DNA of 64,000 nt, from positions 41,893 to 105,892 of the forward strand of contig NZ_JAFIWC010000021.1 of assembly GCF_017163755.1 (NCBI RefSeq), written 5' to 3'. Below the pieces are notes generated by a model. That model made no database searches. It had not been told where the DNA came from and saw only the letters and a program-made list of their open reading frames with translations. Origin of the DNA: Xanthomonas sp. (lineage in GTDB: Bacteria; Pseudomonadota; Gammaproteobacteria; Xanthomonadales; Xanthomonadaceae). The position numbers and the translations under genes were made by a program. The first letter of the stretch is position 1, and every line of letters begins with the position of its first letter. Positions 37,301-44,866 of the stretch are shown here, one piece after another.

Positions 37301-37905
37301 GCGGCCACGCCGGCGACCGGTTCGAGTTTCTTCTTCAGGTCCTCGTCGGCGTAACGGCGCAGCTGGGTCAGCTGGCGCACCGCGTCGGCGTCGCTGGCCG
37401 GCGCGGCCTTGGTCGACAGCACCAGGCGCATGATCGGCTCGGTGGACGGATTGAAGCGCAGCAGCACCGGCGCCTTGGCCTCCAGCGGCAGCTCCAGCGC
37501 CTCCATCTTGTCGCGCACCTCCAGGCTGGCCTGGTCCATGTCGGTGCCCCAGGCGAACTCCAGCACCACGTCGCTCTGCCCGGTGCGCGAGACCGACTTG
37601 AGCTTGCGCAGGTTCTTGACCACGCCGACCGCTTCCTCCACCGGCTCGGTCACCAGCGTCTCGATCTCCGCCGGCGCCGCGCCGGCGTACTCGGTGCGCA
37701 CGGTCAGCGTCGGGTAGCTGAGGTCGGGCAGCAGGTTGACCTTGAGGCTGTTGAGCGCGATCACGCCGAACAGCAGCAGGGTCACCGTGGCCATGGCGAT
37801 GGTGACGCGGCGGCGCGTGGCGAACTCGACCAGGCCGCCACCGCGGATGCCCGGCGGCGTGTGCTCGTGCGGATCGCTGCCGTGATCGGAGCCGGCGCTG
37901 GTCAT
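34387..37905 (-). CDS. RND efflux pump, inner-membrane component (first pump)
   Basis: RND transporter of 1172 residues, longer than the ~1030-1050 typical. Core motifs are present: VEFATRRRVTIAMATVTLLLFG at the start, LATGLVVDDSIVVLESIAKARE in helix 4 with the proton-relay aspartates, and FIGLILLVGLVTKNAIILIDKVNQL near the end. Two insertions explain the length: an Ser/Ala-rich low-complexity stretch at about residues 277-322 (SAQSASSSSTTT) inside the first porter half, and a basic/alanine-rich segment of about 70 residues (about 570-640) between the two membrane halves. It overlaps the adaptor gene by one base and the second pump by four. Confidence 0.93.
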   Translation of the reverse strand: MTSAGSDHGSDPHEHTPPGIRGGGLVEFATRRRVTIAMATVTLLLFGVIALNSLKVNLLPDLSYPTLTVRTEYAGAAPAEIETLVTEPVEEAVGVVKNLRKLKSVSRTGQSDVVLEFAWGTDMDQASLEVRDKMEALELPLEAKAPVLLRFNPSTEPIMRLVLSTKAAPASDADAVRQLTQLRRYADEDLKKKLEPVAGVAAVKVGGGLEDEIQVDIDQQRLAQLSLPIENVITRLKEENINISGGRLEQGSQRYLVRTVNQFADLDEINNLLLTTQGAGSSAADAAMQQMYAIAASTGSEAALAAASAAQSASSSSTTTIAGGMPVRLKDVAQVRQGYKEREAIIRLGGREAVELAIYKEGDANTVSTAASLRKRLEQLKAQIPPDVELTTLEDQSRFIEHAIDDVKKDAVIGGLLAILIIFLFLRDGWSTFVISLSLPVSIVATFFFMGQLGLSLNVMSLGGLALATGLVVDDSIVVLESIAKARERGLSILDAAIVGTREVSMAVVASTLTTIAVFLPLVFVEGVAGQLFRDQALTVAIAIAISLVVSMTLIPMLSSLKGRPPMAFPAEPAHPQWQPTRAWQKPAAWGRRGAAAAVRGGFFAAAWLVVRLWRGAVAVIAPVMRKASDLAMAPYARAERGYLRLLPGALARPWLVLGLAAAAFLATLAVAPMLGADLIPQLAQDRFEMMVKLPAGTPLRQTDALVRELQEKHGKDAGVQALYGVSGSGTRLDASPTESGENIGKLTIAMAGGGSERFEAQQSDRMRETMRQHPGVQVSFRRPELFSFSTPLEIELRGQDLDTIQQAGQKLAAMLRGNAHYADVKSTVEEGFPEIQIRFDQERAGALGLTTRQIADVVVKKVRGDVATRYSFRDRKIDVLVRAQESDRASVDSIRRLIVNPGSSRPVTLDAVADVVATTGPSEIHRADQIRVAIVSANLRDIDLGGAVREVQDMVQREPLGAGVGMHIGGQGEELAQSAKSLIFAFGLAIFLVYLVMASQFESLLHPFVILFTIPLAMVGAVLALLLTGKPVSVVVFIGLILLVGLVTKNAIILIDKVNQLREDGVAKREALIEGARSRLRPIIMTTLCTLFGFLPLAVAMGEGAEVRAPMAITVIGGLLVSTLLTLVVIPVVYDRLDRRADGYYLERGRRARRRLGGGDGHAATAAEEPA

Positions 37906-39035
37906 CAGCGCTTCTCCGCCGCGTTGCCGGCGCCGCTGGCCACGTCGCGCGCGGCCGGCGCGCCGATCACCTGCACGCTGCTGCCGTCGCGCAGCGCGAC
38001 CTTGCCGGCGGTGACCACCTGGTCGCCCATCTGCAGGCCTTCGCGGATCTCGACCCACGGGCCCTCGCCGTAGCCCAGCTTCACCGGCACCCGCGCGACC
38101 TTGCCGTTCCTGACCCGGAACACGGCCGGGTCGCCGTCGTCGAGCAGCGCCAGGCGCGGCACCACCAGCGCGTCGGCGCGCTGGTCGTAGTCGATGCGCA
38201 CGCGCCCGAACATGCCCGGCTGCAATGCCTCGGCGCCTTCCTCGAACGCGCACACCACGCGGAAGGTGCCGCTGCCGGAGTCCACCACCGGCGCGATGCG
38301 GTCGACCTTGCCGACGAAGGTCTTGCCCGGCAGCGCGTCGGCCAGCAGCGTCACCGGCTGGCCGGCGCGCAGCGTGGACAGCTCGCGCTCGGGCACGTTG
38401 AGCGTGGCTTCCAGGCGCGAGTCGTCGACGATGCGGAAGATCGGCGTGTTGATCTGCACGAAGTTGCCGGTCTTGATCGAACGCGACGCGATCACCCCGG
38501 AGATCGGCGCCACCACCGTCGCGTACGACAGCTCCAGCGTGGCCAGCTGGTGCTGCGCGCGTACGTTGGCCAGGTCGTACTTGATCTGGTCGACGTCGGC
38601 GGCGCTGACCAGCTGCTGGCCCACCAGCTGCTGCGAACGCCGGAAGTTGTTCTCGAGCTTGCGCAGCTGCGCCTCGCTCTGCGCCACCGCCAGCCGCGCG
38701 CGGTCCGGGTCCAGGCGCACCAGCGGCTGCCCGGCACGGACCTGCTGGCCTTCCTCGGCCAGCACCGCCAGCGCCACGCCGGAGGTCTTGGCCACCACCT
38801 GCGACTCGGCGCGCGCTTCCAGCGCCGCGGTGCCGCTGTAGCTGGCCGCCACCGCGCGGCGGCTGACCTTGGCCACTTCGACCGGTACCGCCTCCGGGGC
38901 CTTCTCCGCTTCCTTGCCCTGGGCCTGGGCCTCGCCGCCACCGGGCTTGCAGCCGGACAACAGCAGGCTGGTGGTGAGCAACAGCGCAGCGGCGCAGGGG
39001 GTGGAGCGTCCTAGCAGAAACGGGCGGCGCGTCAT
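37905..39035 (-). CDS. RND efflux periplasmic adaptor subunit (membrane fusion protein)
   Basis: Lipoprotein adaptor that joins the inner-membrane pumps to an outer-membrane channel. The 376-residue protein starts MTRRPFLLGRSTPC; a lipobox (LLLSGC) places the acylated cysteine near residue 29. The lipoyl/hairpin region (EEGQQVRAGQPLVRLDPDRARLA, then a coiled hairpin), the VVAPISGVIASRSIKTGNFV lipoyl half and the beta-barrel domain are all visible. A longer frame exists to 39119 but would include the palindrome upstream. The two pump genes follow with 1-4-base overlaps, so this is the first gene of a three-gene operon. Confidence 0.93.
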   Translation of the reverse strand: MTRRPFLLGRSTPCAAALLLTTSLLLSGCKPGGGEAQAQGKEAEKAPEAVPVEVAKVSRRAVAASYSGTAALEARAESQVVAKTSGVALAVLAEEGQQVRAGQPLVRLDPDRARLAVAQSEAQLRKLENNFRRSQQLVGQQLVSAADVDQIKYDLANVRAQHQLATLELSYATVVAPISGVIASRSIKTGNFVQINTPIFRIVDDSRLEATLNVPERELSTLRAGQPVTLLADALPGKTFVGKVDRIAPVVDSGSGTFRVVCAFEEGAEALQPGMFGRVRIDYDQRADALVVPRLALLDDGDPAVFRVRNGKVARVPVKLGYGEGPWVEIREGLQMGDQVVTAGKVALRDGSSVQVIGAPAARDVASGAGNAAEKR

Positions 39036-39068
39036 CGTCTTGTCCTGGTGGATGGCGTAAATGGTGTT

Positions 39069-39089
39069 GTAGGTAAGTAAACCACCTAC
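39069..39089. promoter_or_regulatory. Palindromic candidate operator upstream of the RND efflux operon
   Basis: A perfect six-base inverted repeat, GTAGGT and ACCTAC, frames a nine-base spacer, giving a 21-base site in the only AT-rich stretch before the adaptor gene, 34 bases upstream of its start codon. The size and place fit a TetR- or MarR-type repressor site, but no regulator gene is next to it. Assignment to a factor is inference. Confidence 0.5.
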
Positions 39090-39259
39090 TGACGGACAGA
39101 TGAATGAGCCAAAGGTCATGGTGACGAGGGGTGCACTGCTTCCGTCCCTGCGCCAATCGCGGCGACCTGTTTCGGAGCCGGGAAAGCGCAGGCTATACTC
39201 GGCGCGTTCCGTGTTCCCCCACGCCGGAACGCCAGTCCCGTCTCCCGGACCACGAAACC

Positions 39260-39643
39260 ATGCGCACGCAGCCGCTAGTCGCTTGTTTTGCTCTGGCCGT
39301 ACTCGTTTTCGTCGGGGCCGCCCCGGCGTCGGCGCAGAACGTGCCGGCCCCTGCCGCCCCGTCCGCTCCCGCCGCGGTGGCGACCCCCGCTGCCGGCAAT
39401 GCCGACAACGGCCGGACGATCGCCTATACCTGCCAAGGCTGCCACGGCGTCACCGGCTACAAGAACGCCTACCCCAGCTACCGCATTCCCAAGATCGGCG
39501 GCCAGTCGGCCCAGTACCTGACCCAGGCGCTGACCGAATACCGGCTCGGCACGCGCAAGCACCCGACCATGCAGGCCCAGGCGGAGAGCTTCTCCGACCA
39601 GGACATCGCCGACGTCGCCGCTTTCCTGTCCACTCTCAAGTAA
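39260..39643 (+). CDS. Monohaem cytochrome c (c553/c4-like single domain)
   Basis: Exported electron carrier of 127 residues. A Sec signal peptide (MRTQPLVACFALAVLVFVGAAPASA) is followed by an Ala/Pro-rich linker and a class I cytochrome c domain. The haem site is CQGCH (about 60-64), the probable axial methionine is in RKHPTMQAQ (about 105), and the GGQSAQYLTQALTEYRLG and FSDQDIADVAAFLSTLK segments are typical of the c4/c553 group. It precedes a second cytochrome with eight bases between them. Partner oxidase or reductase is not nearby. Confidence 0.9.
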   Translation: MRTQPLVACFALAVLVFVGAAPASAQNVPAPAAPSAPAAVATPAAGNADNGRTIAYTCQGCHGVTGYKNAYPSYRIPKIGGQSAQYLTQALTEYRLGTRKHPTMQAQAESFSDQDIADVAAFLSTLK

Positions 39644-39651
39644 GCCTTCCC

Positions 39652-40113
39652 ATGACGAAAGCCGAGCACGCCATGCGCCATGCCATCGTCCTGCTTGCCG
39701 CCCTGTGGTTGGGGGCCTGCTCGCAGTCGCAGGTGGAATCCACCGGCCAGTCGGCCGGCGACCCGGGCCACGCCAGCGGCGAACACGGTTCCGGTTCCTC
39801 TGCCGGGCTGCCCCACGGGCGCCTGGAGGCCGGCGAGAAGCTCGCCCAGGCCAAGGGCAAGGCGACCGGACAGAGCTGCGTCGACTGCCACGGCGCCGAC
39901 GGCAACGCGCCGATCGACGCGACCTATCCCAAGCTGGGCGGGCAGTACGGCGACTACATCGCCCACGCGCTGCAGGCCTACCGTGCCGGCGATCGCCAGC
40001 ACGCCCTGATGACGCCGCAGGCCACCAACCTCAGCGACCAGGACATCGCCGACCTGGCCGCCTACTTCGGTTCGCGCACGTCCCAGCTGCGCGATCTGCA
40101 CCACATGAACTGA
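39652..40113 (+). CDS. Lipoprotein cytochrome c (single haem)
   Basis: A 153-residue c-type cytochrome with an apparent lipoprotein signal (MTKAEHAMRHAIVLLAALWLGAC, lipobox LGAC), a Ser/Gly-rich linker, and one haem motif CVDCH (about 80-84), followed by GGQYGDYIAHALQAYRAGDRQHALMTPQA with the probable axial methionine. It resembles the cytochrome just upstream but is membrane-tethered, so the pair may shuttle electrons between a soluble and an anchored carrier. Start at 39652 was chosen; the second ATG (39673) would shorten it by seven residues. Confidence 0.88.
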   Translation: MTKAEHAMRHAIVLLAALWLGACSQSQVESTGQSAGDPGHASGEHGSGSSAGLPHGRLEAGEKLAQAKGKATGQSCVDCHGADGNAPIDATYPKLGGQYGDYIAHALQAYRAGDRQHALMTPQATNLSDQDIADLAAYFGSRTSQLRDLHHMN

Positions 40114-40139
40114 GCGCGCCGCCGGCTTCTGCCGGCGCG

Positions 40140-40530
40140 CGCGTCGCGGCACCTGCATCGCATCCGCCGACTGTGGATCGCGGCCGGCGAACCCGCAGGA
40201 CGCTCGCGGCTCCTTTTCCGCATCTGCCGCCGGCGACGCGTCCGGACGGATCGATCCTGCGCCCGGCGCACGCGGCCGGCGCTGCATCCGCAGCGTGTCC
40301 GGACTTCGGTCGATGGCAGAGCGTGGCCGGCAAACCCCGCAGCCTGCTCGGCACTCCTTAATCTGCCGGCGACGCGTCCGGACGGAGCGGTCCGTGCCCA
40401 GCGCACGCGGCCATCGCTGCATCCGCAGCGTGTCCGGGTCGGTCGATGGCAGACAAACCCGCAGCCCGCCGGGCTCCTTTTCCGCATCTGCCGGCGACGC
40501 GTTCGGACGGATCGATCTTGGTGGACGCCA
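40140..40530. repeat. Three direct repeats of about 125-136 bp downstream of the cytochromes
   Basis: This is the bulk of the 458-base gap between the cytochromes and the repetitive membrane protein. The anchor GCGACGCGT occurs at 40233, 40369 and 40494 (intervals of 136 and 125 bases), each followed by CGGACGGA and preceded by a CATCTGCCG-like stretch; the parts between share TGCATCCGCAGCGTGTCCGG and GGTCGATGGCAGA. Copies diverge by small changes and indels, especially the first. No gene-like frame with a start signal covers it. The origin is unknown. Confidence 0.85.
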
Positions 40531-40571
40531 TCCAGGCGCGCATGCCTAGGAGGCGACAGCCCCTCCCGTGC

Positions 40572-42254
40572 CTAGCGGCTGCCGTTGTCTTCCTGCAGGC
40601 CCGGCTTGAACGGTACGTCCGGTGGCGGGCGCGCCGTCGCCGGCTGCTCGTTGAGGTTGGGATCGGTAAGGCTGCACCCGCCACCGAACTGCAGGATCGA
40701 GATCGTGCAGGAGATGCTGCTGGTCGTGCCCGGGATCGGGATGGTGACCTGCTTGACGCCGCGCCGCACCCATTCCTCCAGCAACGACTCGTTGGGGATC
40801 CAGTACTTGTCGAACGAGGTCGGCGTGTAGTCGTACGGCGGCCGCTTGAGCCATTTGCCGGATTCGGCGATCCGGTCGCGGCTCCAGGTATCGCGCTCGC
40901 TGCCCGGCGCGCCGCGCGGCGGCGACTGCTGGCTCCCGTCGCCGCCGGGCACGCGTACGCTGCCGTCGCCATTGAACAGGCCGTCGCGCTGGCCGGTGCC
41001 GGCATCGCCGGCGCGATTACGCGCCGATGCGCCCCAGTCGTCGCCACGCTGCGGCGTGGTCCAGCCGCCGTCGCGCGCCGTGCTCGCCGGGCCGCTGCCC
41101 GGCGCGGCGGCGCGGCTGCCGGGTGGGGCCGCGGCGGTGCCGGCCGGGGCCGTGGCCTGGCTGGTGCCGGCGGCGGCGCTTGGCGGGGTCTGGGCGGCGG
41201 CAGCCGTGGTCGCTGCGGTGCGGCCGGCGGCATCGGCATCGGCATCGGCATTGGCATTGGCCGGAGCCGGGGCCGGCGGCGCCGGCACGCTCGGCGAAGG
41301 CAGCTCGATCTGGCGTACCTGGGCCTGCGGCATGCGCAGCGTCGGACTGGACTCGCGCGGACGGATCTGCGGCACGGCGACCTGCGGCAAGGGCGCAGGC
41401 ACCTCGCGCTCGCGCACCTGCAGTTGCGGTTCGGCCGGATGCGGCACCACCACCTCGCGCGGCCGGATCTGCACCGTGGGCGTCTCGGTGACCACGTCGA
41501 TCTGGCGTACCGGCACCTGCACCTGCGGCGGCGCGACCTCGCGCGGCGTCACCGCGATCTCGCGCATCGGTGGCGGCGGCGGCAACACGAAGTCCTGGGT
41601 CGGCTGCGGGGTCTCGGTGACCTGCAGCGGCTGTTCGGCCGGCGGCGGCGGCACGGACTGCGGTGGCGACGCCGGCGCTTGCGCAGCGCCCGACGCAGCG
41701 GCGGCGGGCTGGGCGCGCGTGGCGGCGGCGCGCGCGTTCGCCTGTGCCTGTGCCTGCGCTGCGGCGGCGGCTTGCGCTGCCGCAGCCGCCGCATCTTCGG
41801 ACGCCGCACCGCCGCCTTCTTCGGCCGGCGTGCCGCGACCGATGAATTCCACCTGCACCCGCCCGGCCTCGCCCGCATCCGGCCGCGGCGGCAGCAGCCG
41901 CACGAAGGCCATCCACAGCAGCAGCAACGCGAACACCGCATGCAGCAGCAGGCTGCACAGCGCCGCGGTGCGTCGCCACCAGCGCTGGTCGTGAGGCGCC
42001 GGATCCCAGTCCTGCCACCACAGCCGGCGGAACGCCTGCCAGGCATTGAGCCCGGGCGAGCGCGGCGCCGCCGCCGGGAGCGCGCGTTGCGCCAGGATCG
42101 CGGTCACGTCGCTGCCGCTGAACGGGCGCGGCAGCGGCGGCAACGAGACGAGCCAGTGCGCCCACCCGTACGGCAGCCCGGTGCGACGATCGCGCGGCAG
42201 CGTCCTCGGCGAACGCGCCAGCAGCGCGTCGAGGATGTCGGCGGCTCTCGTCAC
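40572..42254 (-). CDS. Transmembrane repetitive protein, proline/alanine-rich, function unknown
   Basis: A 560-residue protein whose cytoplasmic N-terminus (about 1-90) is followed by a single transmembrane helix ([21 protein letters not shown], about 98-118) and a long periplasmic region of Pro, Ala, Gln and Thr. The low-complexity part contains repeated valine-rich motifs ([29 protein letters not shown]) and 'QVQVPVRQI'-type strands, and long Ala/Gln runs. The last ~100 residues fold more normally ([48 protein letters not shown], with two cysteines). The layout looks TonB-like, but no TonB C-terminal fold is evident. Xanthomonas annotations call such genes 'transmembrane repetitive protein'. 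Confidence 0.85.
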   Translation of the reverse strand: MTRAADILDALLARSPRTLPRDRRTGLPYGWAHWLVSLPPLPRPFSGSDVTAILAQRALPAAAPRSPGLNAWQAFRRLWWQDWDPAPHDQRWWRRTAALCSLLLHAVFALLLLWMAFVRLLPPRPDAGEAGRVQVEFIGRGTPAEEGGGAASEDAAAAAAQAAAAAQAQAQANARAAATRAQPAAAASGAAQAPASPPQSVPPPPAEQPLQVTETPQPTQDFVLPPPPPMREIAVTPREVAPPQVQVPVRQIDVVTETPTVQIRPREVVVPHPAEPQLQVREREVPAPLPQVAVPQIRPRESSPTLRMPQAQVRQIELPSPSVPAPPAPAPANANADADADAAGRTAATTAAAAQTPPSAAAGTSQATAPAGTAAAPPGSRAAAPGSGPASTARDGGWTTPQRGDDWGASARNRAGDAGTGQRDGLFNGDGSVRVPGGDGSQQSPPRGAPGSERDTWSRDRIAESGKWLKRPPYDYTPTSFDKYWIPNESLLEEWVRRGVKQVTIPIPGTTSSISCTISILQFGGGCSLTDPNLNEQPATARPPPDVPFKPGLQEDNGSR

Positions 42255-42270
42255 CGGCGTGGCAGGGAAA

Positions 42271-42867
42271 TCAGGCCGCGGTATCGCGCGGGATGTACGG
42301 TGCGCTGCCGCCGTCGTGGTCGGTGGCGTCGCGCACCGCGGTGATGCCCGGCACGCGCCCCATCAGCGTCTTCTCGATCCCTTGCTTCATGGTCACGTCG
42401 GCCATGCCGCAGCCCTGGCAGCCGCCGCCGAAGCGCAGCAGCACCACGCCCTCGGCCGACACTTCCTGCACCGCCACGCGTCCGCCGTGCTGGGCCAGCT
42501 GCGGGTTGACCTCGTTTTCCACCACCCAGCGCACCCGTTCGACCAGCGAGGCGGCCTCGCCCGGCACCTCGCCCTTGATCTTCGGCGCCTTGATGGTGAG
42601 CTGCTGCCCGGTGCCCTGGGTGACGTAGTCGATTTCGGCGCCGTCCAGCCAGCCCACGCTGTCGGCGGCCACGTACAGGGTGAAGCCGGCGCAGTCGATG
42701 GCCCATTCGTCGCCGGCCAGATCGGCCGGTTCGGCGAACTCCAGGCGCGCGTCGGCGCGCGGGGTGCCGGGATCGACCGCGCTCAGCCGCACGCCCATGC
42801 CGGGCACCGCCTCGCGTTCGATCAGTTTGCGGAAATGGGTTTGCGCGTTGTCGGAGATCTGGATCAT
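42271..42867 (-). CDS. nfuA: Fe-S biogenesis protein NfuA
   Basis: Iron-sulfur carrier that delivers a [4Fe-4S] cluster to target enzymes, important under oxidative stress or iron limitation. It has a degenerate A-type domain (about 1-95), without its cysteines, then a NifU C-terminal domain with the cluster-binding CxxC in [21 protein letters not shown] (about 150-160). At 198 residues it matches E. coli NfuA (191). It lies 16 bases upstream of the repetitive membrane protein on the same strand. Confidence 0.95.
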   Translation of the reverse strand: MIQISDNAQTHFRKLIEREAVPGMGVRLSAVDPGTPRADARLEFAEPADLAGDEWAIDCAGFTLYVAADSVGWLDGAEIDYVTQGTGQQLTIKAPKIKGEVPGEAASLVERVRWVVENEVNPQLAQHGGRVAVQEVSAEGVVLLRFGGGCQGCGMADVTMKQGIEKTLMGRVPGITAVRDATDHDGGSAPYIPRDTAA

Positions 42868-42957
42868 CCGGTTATTCTAGCCCCGTCCGCGTTATCCGCT
42901 CATCGCCAATTCTACCGTCGGGCGGCCGCTGCGGCCCGCCTGCCCCGGAGGCCCCAC

Positions 42958-43299
42958 ATGAACGACCTGATTCCCCTCGTCCAGGCGCACTGCGCGCCGC
43001 GCAAGGGCAGCGAATACAAGCTCAGCCAGGCGCGCCTGGCCGAACTGCTGCCGCAGGTACCCGGCTGGGAGGTGGTGGAGAACGGCATGGCGATCAGCCG
43101 CACGTTCCGCTTCCCGGACTATCACCGGACCCTGGCGTTCGTGAACGCGCTGGCCTGGATCGCCCATCGCGAGGACCACCATCCCGACCTGGGCGTGCAC
43201 TACGACCGCGTGGTGGTGCGCTACTCCACCCACGACGTCGGCGGCCTGAGCGAAAACGACTTCATCTGCGCCGCCAAGGCGTCCGCCCTCACCGAGTGA
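42958..43299 (+). CDS. phhB: 4a-hydroxytetrahydrobiopterin dehydratase
   Basis: Dehydrates 4a-carbinolamine tetrahydropterin so that pterin can be reused by phenylalanine hydroxylase. The 113-residue length and the motif [33 protein letters not shown], which contains the conserved ED-HHP-D active site, are typical. The partner hydroxylase phhA is not in the window. The next gene starts six bases later. Confidence 0.94.
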   Translation: MNDLIPLVQAHCAPRKGSEYKLSQARLAELLPQVPGWEVVENGMAISRTFRFPDYHRTLAFVNALAWIAHREDHHPDLGVHYDRVVVRYSTHDVGGLSENDFICAAKASALTE

Positions 43300-43304
43300 C
43301 TGCC

Positions 43305-43739
43305 ATGCCTATCGTTTCCCGCGCCGCCGCCCTGCCCCTCGCCGCCCTGGGCGCCGCCCTTCTCCTGGGCGCCTGCGGCAAATCCGAACAGAACCAGACC
43401 CAGACCGTGGCCGTGCCGCCGACCGAGGTCGCGGCGGTGCAGACCCCGCCGCCGGAGTATCCGATCGAGCTGGCCTGCGCCGGGATCGGCGGCAAAGCGG
43501 TGCTGAACGTGGTGATCGGGGTGGACGGCAAGCCCAGCGACGTGCGCGTGGCGACCAGCAGCGGCCAGCCCAAGCTGGACGAGTCGGCACAGCAGCGGGT
43601 GCGCGAGTGGCTGTTCAAGCCGGCCACCCGCAACGGCAAGGCGGTGCCGTGGACGATCCAGGTACCGGTGAACTTCACCGCGCCGCAGCCGCGCCCCGAC
43701 CAGTGCTTCGCGCTGGACGCGCAGCGCCGCCCGGGCTGA
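43305..43739 (+). CDS. TonB C-terminal-domain lipoprotein
   Basis: A 144-residue exported lipoprotein: signal AAALPLAALGAALLLGAC with a lipobox cysteine near residue 24, a short linker (KSEQNQTQTVAVPPTE), then a TonB C-terminal-like fold: EYPIELACAGIGGKAVLNVVIGVDGKPSDVRVATSSG, RVREWLFKPATRNGKAVP and NFTAPQP. It has no membrane helix, so cannot couple to ExbBD. Such domains may bind peptidoglycan or TonB-dependent receptors; the role here is unknown. A GTG at 43296 overlapping the phhB stop is possible, but the ATG at 43305 gives the normal signal. Confidence 0.78.
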   Translation: MPIVSRAAALPLAALGAALLLGACGKSEQNQTQTVAVPPTEVAAVQTPPPEYPIELACAGIGGKAVLNVVIGVDGKPSDVRVATSSGQPKLDESAQQRVREWLFKPATRNGKAVPWTIQVPVNFTAPQPRPDQCFALDAQRRPG

Positions 43740-43912
43740 GCTGTCCGGCCGACGCGACGGCCCATGCGCCCGTTGTTCCGCATTCGCCGGCGCCGGCCCC
43801 ACGGCAGGCGCCAGGTGCCGCGTTGACGCGGCACGCTCCCCGCCTTCACGCCGTGCCAGCCCCGCGCCAGCTCTCATCCTCGCCACCGATACGCAACTAG
43901 AGAAGCTGGCGC

Positions 43913-44722
43913 ATGCTCGATATCCCGCTGCACAACGTCTGGATCGCCCTGGCCGTCACCCTCGCCGCAGGGCTGGCCACGGGCCTGGGCAGCGTGCTGG
44001 TGCTGTTCTCCAAGGGACCCAATCCGCGCATGCTCGCCTTCGGGCTGGCCTTCGCCGGCGGCGCGATGGTGTACGTGTCGCTGTCGGAAATCCTCAACAA
44101 GTCGATCGCTTCGTTCACCCACGCCTTCGATCCGCGGCTGGGCTACACCTACGGCACGCTGGCGTTCCTGGCCGGCGTGGCGCTGATCGTGGTGATCGAC
44201 CGGCTGGTGCCCAATCCGCACGAAAGCCTCAACGCCGACGATCCGCTGTTCCGCGACAACAACCGCGCCTACATCAAGCGCGTGGGCCTGCTGACCTCGG
44301 TGGCGATCACCGCGCACAACTTCCCCGAAGGCCTGGCCACGTTCTTCGCCACGCTGGAAAGCCCGTCGGTCGGCATGCCGCTGGCCTTCGCCATCGCCGT
44401 GCACAACATCCCCGAGGGCATCGCGATCGCGGTGCCGGTGTACTACGCCACCGGACGCAAGTCCTATGCCTTCGCCGCCAGCCTGCTGTCCGGGCTGGCC
44501 GAGCCGATCGGCGCGGCATTGGGCTACCTGCTGTTGTCCCGGTTCCTGTCCGAGGCGGTGTTCGGCAGCGTGTTCGGGGTCATCGCCGGGGTGATGGTGT
44601 TCCTGGCCCTGGACGAACTGCTGCCGGCGGCCAAGCGCTACGCCAAGGGCCACGAGACCGTGTACGGGCTGATCGCAGGCATGGGCACGCTGGCGATCAG
44701 CCTGGTGTTGTTCAAGTGGTGA
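43913..44722 (+). CDS. zupT: Zinc transporter ZupT (ZIP family)
   Basis: Inner-membrane importer of zinc and other divalent metals. The 269-residue protein has about eight transmembrane helices and the two metal-binding motifs of the ZIP family, ITAHNFPEGLATF in helix 4 and AVHNIPEGIAIAVP in helix 5. A short histidine-poor cytoplasmic loop lies between helices 3 and 4. It is preceded by a 173-base noncoding stretch and followed by a CGGGACY inverted repeat. No Zur-like site is obvious to me upstream. Confidence 0.94.
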   Translation: MLDIPLHNVWIALAVTLAAGLATGLGSVLVLFSKGPNPRMLAFGLAFAGGAMVYVSLSEILNKSIASFTHAFDPRLGYTYGTLAFLAGVALIVVIDRLVPNPHESLNADDPLFRDNNRAYIKRVGLLTSVAITAHNFPEGLATFFATLESPSVGMPLAFAIAVHNIPEGIAIAVPVYYATGRKSYAFAASLLSGLAEPIGAALGYLLLSRFLSEAVFGSVFGVIAGVMVFLALDELLPAAKRYAKGHETVYGLIAGMGTLAISLVLFKW

Positions 44723-44727
44723 TGGAG

Positions 44728-44860
44728 CCGGGACTCGGGACGGGGGACTCGGGACTCGAAAGAAGCGCGGCGGCGATCTTCCTGCGTCATGACCACCAGC
44801 AGGCCAGCCGATCAGGAGCTCCCGCTTCAGCAATTCCGAGTCCCGAGTCACGAGTCCCGG
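44728..44860. repeat. CGGGACY-type inverted repeat between zupT and rluC
   Basis: A left arm of CGGGACT-type heptamers (44728-44763, with one G-expanded unit) and a right arm of the complementary AGTCCCG units (44836-44860) flank a ~70-base centre, between two convergent genes. The arms are shorter and less perfect than the fadN/fadA copy. It is possibly a shared bidirectional hairpin; there is no T tail. Confidence 0.85.
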
Positions 44861-44866
44861 CCCCTC

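Noticed and set aside
40140..40530. CRISPR array near the cytochromes
   Set aside because: Intervals of 125-136 bases with similar sequence throughout; a CRISPR array would have 25-40-base repeats and unique spacers.
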